Positions 1-7,804 of a stretch of DNA of 15,172 nt are shown here, in pieces (the first letter of the stretch is position 1; each line of letters starts with the position of its first letter). The translations under genes were made by a program, and so were the position numbers. The notes beneath the pieces are model-generated. The model made no database searches. It saw nothing but the letters and a program-made list of their open reading frames with translations, and was not told the DNA's origin. Origin of the DNA: Clostridiaceae bacterium (GTDB taxonomy: Bacteria > Bacillota > Clostridia > Oscillospirales > Acutalibacteraceae); assembly GCA_904501675.1 (NCBI GenBank), contig CAJGCL010000043.1:1-15172 (forward strand), in the 5' to 3' direction.

Positions 1-1944
1 AGTTATTTCAACATCTGTAGTATTGTCAATCGCAGGAGCATACCATTTGTATTTTCCAACATAAAAACGTACGCCTTTAAAAGAGACTGACTCGGATGTG
101 TTATTCCTTACCTGAACAGTCATTGTGCTGTAATTTGAATAATTTTTATCTGTATCATTAAAGGTTTGTATTTCTTTCTTGCGATCATCTTCAACCTCAA
201 GTTCAAAGGCGGGGTTAATTGAAAATTCACCTGTTCCTTTAACCGACAAGCCATTTGTGCCACTGTACGCGTGATTTTCTGAAAATGATATTTCTGCATT
301 TTCACTTTCCCAAACAGAATAAAAGTTGCTTGTAAAATCTGTATGGAAATGCCATGCCGTTTCATTTTCGCAATCTATCCATGGCTTTTCAATCCAATGC
401 TGAACAGATATATCATTATTTGTAACAAATGGTGAAACGGGAAGTGTAATTGCCCCGTTTTCAGAAGAATACAAATTGGAGTGGGTGTTACGCACACCAT
501 AAGCATAAGCAACAGATTCAGGCTTCTCTATTAGCTCATTGTATACCTTAACAGTATTTTTATCTGTTATTTCTGCCTGTGCTTCAACATAAATTCCATC
601 TGCACCGCATATTGTAAAGCCTTTAAGATGCTCACCATTTATACGTAGACCGTCTCCTGTATTATTTAATGTAACAAACACGTTATTGTCTGTAATCGTA
701 GTTTTTTTAACAGTTGGTGCTGTATAACATTTGCGCTTACCATAGACAAGACCTTCTGCGGCAAATGCCATTCTTTCGCCGATAGGCTTCTTTGTTTCAG
801 GGTGAATGGAGCCCACTTCCTGTATATATGTATTCTCTAAATCATATATGGAAATAACCGCCCTGGAGGATGGCTCTTCTTTTTGCCATTCAGAAAAGGC
901 AATGTTTCGCTCCGAAAGAGGGAAATCATCACCATAATAGTACTGTGCAAGCTGTGTGCAAACAATAGGAAGTAACTCGTTTTGATAATTAAAAAGTTTG
1001 GTGTATGAATGCTGAAGAAGTGATAGGCAGTTAAAATAATCATCTGCTGAATCAGCTATATTGCCCTCACCCTGATACCATATCATACCTGATAGGCGGA
1101 AATTTTTAACCGGATTTATGCGTTGATTAAAGTTTGTGGCAATATCAGTATAAACATCCTGTTCATCTTCATTCCAGTCGTCTTTTTCTATATAGGTTCC
1201 TTTTTCAACAAGGAAGTTTTTGACCTCTTTATTATTATCAACTGCATCTCTTGAAAGCCAGGATTCCACAAGAGAGCCACCTAAGGAAAGATTGAGAATT
1301 CCAACAGGCATATTCAGATCTTTTTGAAGCTTATCGGCGAAGAAATAGCCTACTGCACTTACGCCGTAAATTTCATCATTTTCGCCTGTTACCCAATATG
1401 CATTTTTAATGTCGTTCTGGGGTTCAACAGGAAGCTTTTCTTCTGAGCCATTGTATTCAATATATGGGGGAGTATAAAATGCTCGTACCCACGGGTTAAG
1501 CTTTGTTTGACTTTTCTGCCAATCAGTACCCACCTTGGATTGACCTAACGGGTACATCATATTACTTTGACCACTTGCAAGCCACAATTCACCAAAAACA
1601 ACATCAATAAATTTCTTTGCTTCCTTGCCATCCTTTTTGATAATAAGAGTGTATTTATCATATGAGCCTGCAGGTGCCTGAAGCACTATTTCAAAACGGC
1701 AATGTGTTGCTTTGCATTTTCCTTGTGCTATCAGCTCCTCACCCTTATAAAGCTCTGCACTTATTTCGGCGTTGCGTGGGGACTCACCTTCAATTACCAT
1801 AGGTTCATTTTGTTTAAAAAGCATATGAGATGAGTATTTTGACGGCAATATAACAATTTTAGGCTCTGCTGTTGCGAAAGAAAACGGCATAAGAGAAATG
1901 CAAAAGCTTAAAGAGAGAATAAAGGATAGAAATTTTTTGCTCAT
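1..1944 (-). CDS. Exported SASA-family esterase (sialate O-acetylesterase-like), 3' end cut off by window
   Basis: The frame stays open for 648 codons to the left edge, so the C-terminus is missing. Residues 1-26 form a Sec signal peptide: a KK start, a hydrophobic core, then a likely cut after ATA (residue 26). The catalytic domain begins near residue 115 with GELWLASGQSNM, where Ser127 is the expected nucleophile. The partner block IHPETKKPIGER places the expected catalytic His at 381. A beta-rich tail follows (about 460-648). The family removes O-acetyl esters from sialic acids or other acetylated glycans, here outside the membrane. The ATG lies 4 bases after the stop of the DUF2804 gene, with only a weak AGATGG ribosome site, so it is probably translated by coupling as the seventh gene of the operon. 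The true substrate cannot be read from sequence; acetylxylan or another acetylated glycan remains possible. Confidence 0.88.
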   Translation of the reverse strand, partial: MSKKFLSFILSLSFCISLMPFSFATAEPKIVILPSKYSSHMLFKQNEPMVIEGESPRNAEISAELYKGEELIAQGKCKATHCRFEIVLQAPAGSYDKYTLIIKKDGKEAKKFIDVVFGELWLASGQSNMMYPLGQSKVGTDWQKSQTKLNPWVRAFYTPPYIEYNGSEEKLPVEPQNDIKNAYWVTGENDEIYGVSAVGYFFADKLQKDLNMPVGILNLSLGGSLVESWLSRDAVDNNKEVKNFLVEKGTYIEKDDWNEDEQDVYTDIATNFNQRINPVKNFRLSGMIWYQGEGNIADSADDYFNCLSLLQHSYTKLFNYQNELLPIVCTQLAQYYYGDDFPLSERNIAFSEWQKEEPSSRAVISIYDLENTYIQEVGSIHPETKKPIGERMAFAAEGLVYGKRKCYTAPTVKKTTITDNNVFVTLNNTGDGLRINGEHLKGFTICGADGIYVEAQAEITDKNTVKVYNELIEKPESVAYAYGVRNTHSNLYSSENGAITLPVSPFVTNNDISVQHWIEKPWIDCENETAWHFHTDFTSNFYSVWESENAEISFSENHAYSGTNGLSVKGTGEFSINPAFELEVEDDRKKEIQTFNDTDKNYSNYSTMTVQVRNNTSESVSFKGVRFYVGKYKWYAPAIDNTTDVEIT

Positions 1945-1948
1945 AAAA

Positions 1949-3046
1949 TTACCATCTGTTTTCAACATACTCGCAGAAGGTGAAAAGGTCCTTTATTTTA
2001 ATTTTTGTGCCGTCGTCAAGTGTAACATCGCCGTTCCAGTTGCCGAAAATCTGATGGCAGTTCATTCTGCCAACCTTAAAGTCAACATCTGTGTGGTTAT
2101 CCAAGGTAGGCGTCATTGTCATATTGAATCTGCCGTCCTCGGAAATAAATTTCCATTCCTCAAGGAATCTGTCCTTAGGGAATTTTTCAACGTCTACCGC
2201 ACCTATTTTATGCACCTTGCCGTCATAGAAAATGCAGGTTTCCGTTGCGTTGGATTCATCACCGATTGCCCAAGTAATTTCGAAGCCGAAAAGGTGCTTT
2301 TCGCCATTTTCGTCGGTAATATATTTGTTACCGCTCCCCCAGTACCATACCATTTTATGAACAGTATTAACTCTGCCCCAGTCAAGAGTGCAGAAGGAGT
2401 TATCCATAGAGAATTTGTAGGTATAATCTCCGAATTTGAACTCACCTTCGCAAGGCATACACATTTGCTTTGTGGTCATAAAATATTTTGTGTTATCTTC
2501 GTTAAAAGGAAAAATCGTAGTAATATTTTCAAGACCTTCAGGGATTTCCATTTTAACATTAACCTCAACAGGCTTACCTTTATATACACCCTTGTACCAG
2601 AGTGTACGCTCTGTTTGCTTAGTATCAAAATCAAATTCAGTTTTGCCGATTTTGTCTTTATAGCGGTTTGGAACATCGCCCTTTGCAGGTGGAACATGCT
2701 TGTTTGCACCAAGAAAATACTGAATGGAGTCGCAGATAACCTCACCTGTTTTAACATTTGTAAGCTTAGCGGCAACATATCCACCAAGGTTAATATTAGC
2801 AAAGCTTACGAGAACCTGCATTTCGTCCCCGACAAGAATGTTATAAAAATCCCATTCCTTACGGCTCATAATACCTGTTTTAACAAGGTTTCTATCGTAT
2901 GTAAAATGATTTTTTCTTGCCCAGCCCTTAGCGTTTAAGGTTCCGTCAGGATTGAGAAGCGGTGTTTCTTCAGTATATTCTGTCTGCTTTGACTTTTCTT
3001 TCCACTCTGTAAAGCTTTTATATGTTCTTGGAAGCTCCTTGCTCAT
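1949..3046 (-). CDS. DUF2804 family protein
   Basis: This 365-residue protein has no signal peptide or membrane segment and matches my recollection of the DUF2804 family by overall composition and blocks such as ILVGDEMQVLVSFANINLGG and FGFEITWAIGDESNATE. The second half is rich in Trp, Asp and beta-strand patterns (HKMVWYWGSG, IFGNWNGDVTL near the C-terminus), suggesting a beta-barrel or lipocalin-like fold, which is inference. I place the start at MSKELPRTY because AAAGGAG lies 8 bases before that ATG. An in-frame ATG seven codons earlier (3067) overlaps the GH84 coding end and has no ribosome site. The ATG shares one base with the GH84 stop (TAATG), so the genes are translationally coupled. 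The function is not known to me. The context ties it to amino-sugar or glycan metabolism, perhaps as a carbohydrate or lipid binder. Confidence 0.85.
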   Translation of the reverse strand: MSKELPRTYKSFTEWKEKSKQTEYTEETPLLNPDGTLNAKGWARKNHFTYDRNLVKTGIMSRKEWDFYNILVGDEMQVLVSFANINLGGYVAAKLTNVKTGEVICDSIQYFLGANKHVPPAKGDVPNRYKDKIGKTEFDFDTKQTERTLWYKGVYKGKPVEVNVKMEIPEGLENITTIFPFNEDNTKYFMTTKQMCMPCEGEFKFGDYTYKFSMDNSFCTLDWGRVNTVHKMVWYWGSGNKYITDENGEKHLFGFEITWAIGDESNATETCIFYDGKVHKIGAVDVEKFPKDRFLEEWKFISEDGRFNMTMTPTLDNHTDVDFKVGRMNCHQIFGNWNGDVTLDDGTKIKIKDLFTFCEYVENRW

Positions 3047-4701
3047 TATAAACTCTCCTTTAACCATTTGATTGTTTTTTCACCGGCTTCTCTTAAGCAG
3101 AAGCCTGTTAAAAGAACACCATCGGAATTATATTTTTTAAGATTCTCTTCTAAAATCTCCAGATTCTTTTTTGACGGAGATTTTTTTGCATCATAAATAT
3201 TCTGAAGCAAATCGCAACACATACCAAACTTTCTTACCCACTTTTTAAGCTCGTCAAAAAGAGGTACAGATGTATCGCAAAGCATATTGTAGCAGTCATA
3301 TATATTCTTAATATACTCACTAAGATATGCCAGTGCTTCCTCTTTTTTGCCGCTTGCTTCAAGAAATGCTACGTGACTGAGAGTGTTGCCCATAAAAGCG
3401 GAGCTGTATCTTGAAAGACAGGAAACGCCTAAATGGTCAGCAAAATATGCGAATCGCTGTGCGTTTTCACCTAAAATTTCCTTGTGAGCATTTTCAAGAG
3501 ATTTTTCAGGATTATAGGAAACAGGATTCCATAAGAAATCCCCAATTGTGAGAAGAGGAATTTTTGAACACTCCGCATATTCCATAACATTTGAAATTAT
3601 ACCTTCGCAGGATTTATAAAGCTCCTTATCTCTGCCGATTATTGCCCCCAGATGCATTTCCTGAAACATCTCACAGTCATTAACAGGGAAATTATCCCAG
3701 TAGAGAGGCTTGTGGTGGGTGGCGTTTGCTAATTCGTCTGCTTCCCTTACAGTAAGCACTCTTGAACATATTTCTGCGCCTGTCCAGAAAAGGTTTACAT
3801 CAGAGGGGATTCCTGAGCCGAATTTTGAAATATAATAGCCGTTTGCATCGCCACTGTATTGAGTCGGGCAAACAGTAAGAGAAATTGATGGGTCAAAATC
3901 CTTGAGAGTCTGATAAGCTTTATTAATCAGGTAAACGTGGGCGTCAACTATGGAATCAAATTCCTTTGCATCCTCGTCATACTGAAACTCCCAGGGAATA
4001 TCGTCAAGAAGAAGGCCGAAATTTCTTACCCCTAAAGCGTAAATGCTTTTGATTTTATTTATAAGAAGCTGAAAATCCTCTTCCGATGTGTATTTATATG
4101 TAAGACCGGGACCAACTGCCCAATGAAAATCAAGATAATTTTCGCAAGCAAGGTCGAAAAGCGCTTTTAACTCTGAAAGCTCTTTTTCTGGATATAAATC
4201 TCTCCATTTTTCTCTGTGGTAAATATCGTCTTTAGGGCCATAGAAGAAAGTATTCATTCCATAACGCGCCATAAGCTTCATAACAGAAGCTCTTTTTTCA
4301 TTCTCCCATGTATGACCGTAAAAGCCTTCAATATACCCTCTTTTTTTGAAAAGAGGGTAGTCCTCAATTGTGCCTTCACAAGCTTCGTTTGCAACAATAA
4401 GCTTTGCAAGAGTGTTAGCACCTCTGAAAGCACTTTTTTCGCAAGAACAGACTACAACAATTTCATTTTTAGTTATTGTGATTATATATTTTTCATCTGT
4501 AAGACGGCAGATTTCCTCTGCATATGTAGTTCTTTTGCTGTTTTCATATCTGAATACAACATTGAAACCGCCATCAACAGAAATTCCGTAATCTCCAAAA
4601 ACTTTTTCGGCAATTCCTTTGAAATCGCCTGAAACAGACAAGGTCTTTATTTCGATTTTCTCACCATTAAGGTTGACTTTTTGTGGAACAGGATAAATCA
4701 C
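3046..4701 (-). CDS. GH84 beta-N-acetylglucosaminidase (O-GlcNAcase type), cytoplasmic
   Basis: This 551-residue enzyme should hydrolyse terminal beta-linked GlcNAc by substrate-assisted catalysis. Residues 1-115 look like the usual GH20b-like N-terminal domain. The GH84 barrel starts at GYIEGFYGHTW (122-132) and continues with MNTFFYGPKDD (149-159). The paired catalytic aspartates are Asp233-Asp234 in GLLLDDIPWEF. PTQY (279-282), LFWTGAE (304-310) and YWDNFPVND (334-342) match the other conserved active-site blocks. The C-terminal part (about 405-551) is helical. There is no signal peptide, unlike the secreted GH84 enzymes of clostridial pathogens, so it probably acts inside the cell on imported glycans or glycopeptides. 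The start is GTG, with AAGGAG 10-11 bases upstream, and overlaps the SIS gene stop by four bases (GTGA). The family call is firm; the natural substrate is open. Confidence 0.94.
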   Translation of the reverse strand: MIYPVPQKVNLNGEKIEIKTLSVSGDFKGIAEKVFGDYGISVDGGFNVVFRYENSKRTTYAEEICRLTDEKYIITITKNEIVVVCSCEKSAFRGANTLAKLIVANEACEGTIEDYPLFKKRGYIEGFYGHTWENEKRASVMKLMARYGMNTFFYGPKDDIYHREKWRDLYPEKELSELKALFDLACENYLDFHWAVGPGLTYKYTSEEDFQLLINKIKSIYALGVRNFGLLLDDIPWEFQYDEDAKEFDSIVDAHVYLINKAYQTLKDFDPSISLTVCPTQYSGDANGYYISKFGSGIPSDVNLFWTGAEICSRVLTVREADELANATHHKPLYWDNFPVNDCEMFQEMHLGAIIGRDKELYKSCEGIISNVMEYAECSKIPLLTIGDFLWNPVSYNPEKSLENAHKEILGENAQRFAYFADHLGVSCLSRYSSAFMGNTLSHVAFLEASGKKEEALAYLSEYIKNIYDCYNMLCDTSVPLFDELKKWVRKFGMCCDLLQNIYDAKKSPSKKNLEILEENLKKYNSDGVLLTGFCLREAGEKTIKWLKESL

Positions 4702-5435
4702 AGGTGCTTAATCTCCTTTTTATATTTTTCAATCAGCTCATTATTCACTTGGTCTCCGCCATCAACGTTAGCGCTTAAAAAATGCTCAGGGCAAAAATCT
4801 TTTTCGGCACATATTTCTACTGCCCTTGCTACAACTGCATTCAAAATAAGCGCGCCTGAAACAGTAGACGTAGCGCAGATTTTTCCGTTGACACCATCAA
4901 CCTCTATACAGGCATCACCAAGGCAACCGCAGTTATCGAGAACAATATCTGCAATTTCGCAAAGGCGTTTTCCACTACGGTGGCGAGACTCTCCTGCAAG
5001 AGAGTGGTTAAGGCTGGTAAGAGCAATAGCTTTAACATTTTTTTCTTTACAGAGGAGCGCCATATCAACTATAACACTGTTTCTGCCTGAATTGGAAATT
5101 ATAACGATAACGTCATTTTCGCTTATTCCGTAATCGGAAAAAATCTTTTCCGCAAGGCCCTCCTCACGCTCTTTTTCTGTGCTTTCTGAAGCGGAAATAT
5201 GGAGCATAAGCTCACCAATGAGAATAGGCTGAATGTTCAAAAGACCGCCTGCTCTGTAGAAAAGCTCTTCTGAAAGCATATGGGAATGACCTGTGCCAAA
5301 GAGAAAGATTTTGCTCTTTTTTATAAGAGCTTCCGAAAACGCTTTTGCAGCATCCTCAATATTTTCTGAACATTTTTCTTCAATTTGTTCAATTATTCTC
5401 TTTACATTTTCTATGTATTCAAATTGCTTTTTCAT
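4698..5435 (-). CDS. SIS-domain phosphosugar protein, COG4821/UPF0309 type
   Basis: A 245-residue single-SIS-domain protein. The first phosphosugar loop is FGTGHSHMLSEELFYRAGG (46-64). The second strand-loop is VIISNSGRNS (111-120), whose Ser/Asn residues normally hold the sugar phosphate. RHRSGKRL (151-158) and SANVDGGD (221-228) are further blocks typical of the UPF0309 group. It is not MurQ, whose loop reads differently and whose length is about 300. The family binds ketose or aldose phosphates. I recall a Streptomyces relative (NagS) described as a GlcNAc-6-phosphate dehydratase, which would fit this operon, but that link is from memory. The ATG overlaps the kinase stop (ATGA), with GGAG just upstream, so the kinase and SIS protein are made together. 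Isomerase, dehydratase and sensor roles are all possible. Confidence 0.88.
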   Translation of the reverse strand: MKKQFEYIENVKRIIEQIEEKCSENIEDAAKAFSEALIKKSKIFLFGTGHSHMLSEELFYRAGGLLNIQPILIGELMLHISASESTEKEREEGLAEKIFSDYGISENDVIVIISNSGRNSVIVDMALLCKEKNVKAIALTSLNHSLAGESRHRSGKRLCEIADIVLDNCGCLGDACIEVDGVNGKICATSTVSGALILNAVVARAVEICAEKDFCPEHFLSANVDGGDQVNNELIEKYKKEIKHL

Positions 5436-6334
5436 TTTAACTCCATTGACGCTTTCAATGCGCCCTCTTCTGCAGGTGTTGTGAGTGAATCAATTATAGT
5501 TTCAGGGTAGCTTTCTTTAACCTTATTGCAGAATATCTCACGGAAAAGAGAATTATTAAACACACCACCATAAAGAGAAAGGTGAGCACCTTTTCCTAAT
5601 TGAGATATAAGAGAGATAACAGTATGTGCAAAAGCAGCAGCTTCCGCCTCTATAATCTTCTTGCAAGCTTTGTCTTCTTGGGCAAGGCTTCCTACAATTC
5701 CCGCGAAGCCTGCAATGGAGTCTTTAGCGGTTTCGGGAGAGTAAATAATATCAATAATTTCTCTGAAATTCTTTATACCGAAAAATTTTATTGCTTCATC
5801 AACAAGAGGAGTTTTAATGCCTTTATCGTAGCAAATGCAGCATTTTTTAAGAGCAGAAACAGCAATTGAATAGCCTGAGCCCTCATCACCTAAAATATGT
5901 CCCCAACCGCCTTTTATGATTACGGAGCCGTCTTTTGCTTCACCTATTGCCATGGAGCCTGTTCCGCATATTGCAACAGAATTACCCGAGGCTGCTTTGA
6001 GAGCCACAAAAACATCACTGTTCATACCGATTTTTTCGGCATTTATTATTCCGCCACAAAGAGCATCGATTGTTTTCTTGTCAGCTTCTGTGTCAAGGGC
6101 GGAGCAACCTATAAAGGCAGAGTAAAAATCTTCAATACCTGTCTTTTCTTGTATTTTGGTTATTATTACGGCAAGGTTTTCTCGTGCCTTTTCCATTCCT
6201 ACGCCATAGAAATTTATTGACTTGCCTTGAGCTCTGAAAAGGATTTTTCCTTTTTCGTCTGCAACAACGGCAGTAGTTTTTGTACCGCCACCGTCTATTC
6301 CGAGATAGTGCTTCACGCTTTCACCTGCTTTCAT
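5432..6334 (-). CDS. BadF/BadG/BcrA-type ATPase, likely N-acetylglucosamine kinase
   Basis: The protein (300 residues from the ATG at 6334) has the ASKHA sugar-kinase layout: phosphate-1 loop GIDGGGTKT (12-20), likely catalytic Asp107 in MNSDVFVAL, phosphate-2 loop ICGTGSMA (122-129), GGWGHILGDEGSGY (142-155) and the adenosine motif YGGVFNN (255-261). This set is typical of the NagK-like and MurK-like kinases that phosphorylate GlcNAc (and sometimes MurNAc) on the 6-hydroxyl with ATP. The GH84 gene two positions downstream would supply free GlcNAc. The start is uncertain. The ATG overlaps the upstream stop as ATGA but lacks a ribosome site. A GTG at 6316 has AGGTGA just upstream and gives the short N-terminus (MKHYLGIDGGG) usual for the family. 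Glucosamine or MurNAc kinase activity cannot be excluded. Confidence 0.88.
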   Translation of the reverse strand: MKAGESVKHYLGIDGGGTKTTAVVADEKGKILFRAQGKSINFYGVGMEKARENLAVIITKIQEKTGIEDFYSAFIGCSALDTEADKKTIDALCGGIINAEKIGMNSDVFVALKAASGNSVAICGTGSMAIGEAKDGSVIIKGGWGHILGDEGSGYSIAVSALKKCCICYDKGIKTPLVDEAIKFFGIKNFREIIDIIYSPETAKDSIAGFAGIVGSLAQEDKACKKIIEAEAAAFAHTVISLISQLGKGAHLSLYGGVFNNSLFREIFCNKVKESYPETIIDSLTTPAEEGALKASMELK

Positions 6335-7800
6335 TTTACAGATTTTATCAGGTTAAATGTTTCGTCAAGAATTGTACGCGCCGTATCAGGACCGGTAGAG
6401 TTTGTTTCCTCATAGTGCCTTCTGTCGAATCTGTCTTTAGCTGCGTCAATGTATGGCGTTTTTTCATTTAATAAAAAGTCGTTATCAGGGATAATATAAC
6501 CTAACTCGTCGTTACAAAGACCAACAACAAAATTGTGGTCGCAATCAGTCATTGGGGACAAGATGTTGTATTCCGCTTTTTTACCTGTTGCAGATTCATC
6601 AGCAGATAAAAACTGACCGTTCCACAGCTCAGGGAACAACTCGCCTGGGATAAGGAAAGCACCAATCTGCTTGCTTCCTAATTCAAGATATCCCAGCTCT
6701 GTTGCAACATACGCTTCTTTTCTTTTATTACTGCGCAGGCAATCGTTATTGATCACATTCATGAGCCTTGCAAAAATAAGAACAAAGTTATCTGCCTTTA
6801 TTTTAACAGGAACAGATTTAATATTTAAAAGTGGTATAAGCTCTTCTTCATTTGTCATAGAATTTGCAAGCTCACCTAAGCTTTTTCCATATTCCTGAGT
6901 ATACTTAAGGCAATCAAATTCGTGGCGGTAAACCTTTCTTATTTCCTTTGCAGAAATCATACCGCCGATTGCGCCATTTATGTAAACAGCGTTTGTGTTT
7001 TCGTTGTTTTCTTCAATTTCCTTTATCATATAGCAAGGAAAATCTGCGCTTATACTGTTACTTTTACTGCCGAGAAGCTCTGCGTGGCAGGCAAAGTTTA
7101 TAACCTGAACATTTTCAGAACCGTCAAAGCTTTCAAAACGGAGCTTTGTAAGATTTTCGTCGTAAGCGTCAGGTAACCTGTAATCGCAATGCATATCCTT
7201 TGTTTTGCAAACAGAGTAAAAAAGCTTACCGTTTTTTCTGTTTTCGTAAGCCTTTATAATTGCCTCGGCGGTCTTTTCCTTAAAGAATTTCATATATTCT
7301 TCATTTCGTCCGCTTTTAAAAATCTTTTCACCCCACAAGCCCTGAGTATCTATAGCTGAATGAGTATGGGTTGCGCAGACGGAAATTGATTTAAGATTTT
7401 CTGTTTTACCGCTTTGGAGAACTATTTTACGTATATCGTTTATATCACGTCTGCTAAGACCAACTGCGTCAACAGCGCAGATTACTGCACCGCCTCTGCC
7501 TGTGTTATCATCTATAAAAAACGCACGGGCAAACATATGGTCGAGCACACTTTTTGCAGCGTTATTTGAGCCATAGCCTGCAATATAATATGTTTTTTCG
7601 TTAACATCCTTGGGTGTAAGGTCAGCCTTTCCAAAGCCACAGGTGAAAAACTCGCCTTTATCCGAAGAAAAAACGCTATCACCTGAAAGCATATATTTGT
7701 TTGCTTTTTCGGATGTAGTAAAATATTTTTTCGGCATACAACTGATTACTGCATCTGCAAGTGTTTCAATAGCTTTTCTTGTGATTTTATCTTTATTCAT
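6331..7800 (-). CDS. Neutral/alkaline ceramidase-family metal-dependent hydrolase, cytoplasmic
   Basis: A 489-residue protein resembling the N-terminal domain of neutral/alkaline non-lysosomal ceramidases. Near the N-terminus, FGKADLTP (56-63) is the hallmark opening. Likely Zn ligands include the His residues in CATHTHSA (142-149) and His239 in NFACHAELLG (235-244). PGELFPELW (385-393) and NDELGYIIP (430-438) are further conserved blocks, and NGAIGGMIS (275-283) sits where ceramidases carry their active-site serine loop. Family members cut the N-acyl amide of ceramide, but this one lacks a signal peptide and the C-terminal Ig-like domain and lies among amino-sugar genes. An amide or ester hydrolase acting on an N-acyl sugar is a plausible inference. 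ATG 7800 is chosen because GAGGA lies 9 bases upstream and overlaps the GNAT stop region; the TTG at 7815 is less likely. Confidence 0.82.
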   Translation of the reverse strand: MNKDKITRKAIETLADAVISCMPKKYFTTSEKANKYMLSGDSVFSSDKGEFFTCGFGKADLTPKDVNEKTYYIAGYGSNNAAKSVLDHMFARAFFIDDNTGRGGAVICAVDAVGLSRRDINDIRKIVLQSGKTENLKSISVCATHTHSAIDTQGLWGEKIFKSGRNEEYMKFFKEKTAEAIIKAYENRKNGKLFYSVCKTKDMHCDYRLPDAYDENLTKLRFESFDGSENVQVINFACHAELLGSKSNSISADFPCYMIKEIEENNENTNAVYINGAIGGMISAKEIRKVYRHEFDCLKYTQEYGKSLGELANSMTNEEELIPLLNIKSVPVKIKADNFVLIFARLMNVINNDCLRSNKRKEAYVATELGYLELGSKQIGAFLIPGELFPELWNGQFLSADESATGKKAEYNILSPMTDCDHNFVVGLCNDELGYIIPDNDFLLNEKTPYIDAAKDRFDRRHYEETNSTGPDTARTILDETFNLIKSVK

Positions 7801-7804
7801 ACAA

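Noticed and set aside
1898..2938. Long plus-strand open frame of 346 codons opposite the DUF2804 gene
   Set aside because: It mirrors the minus-strand gene, has no ribosome site, and its product is a Cys/Phe-rich sequence without any recognisable family, typical of an antisense shadow.
4698..5435. MurQ (N-acetylmuramic acid 6-phosphate etherase) as identity of the SIS protein
   Set aside because: Although BadF kinases can neighbour murQ, the loop GTGHSHMLSEE, the NVDGGD block and the 245-residue length fit the UPF0309 group instead.
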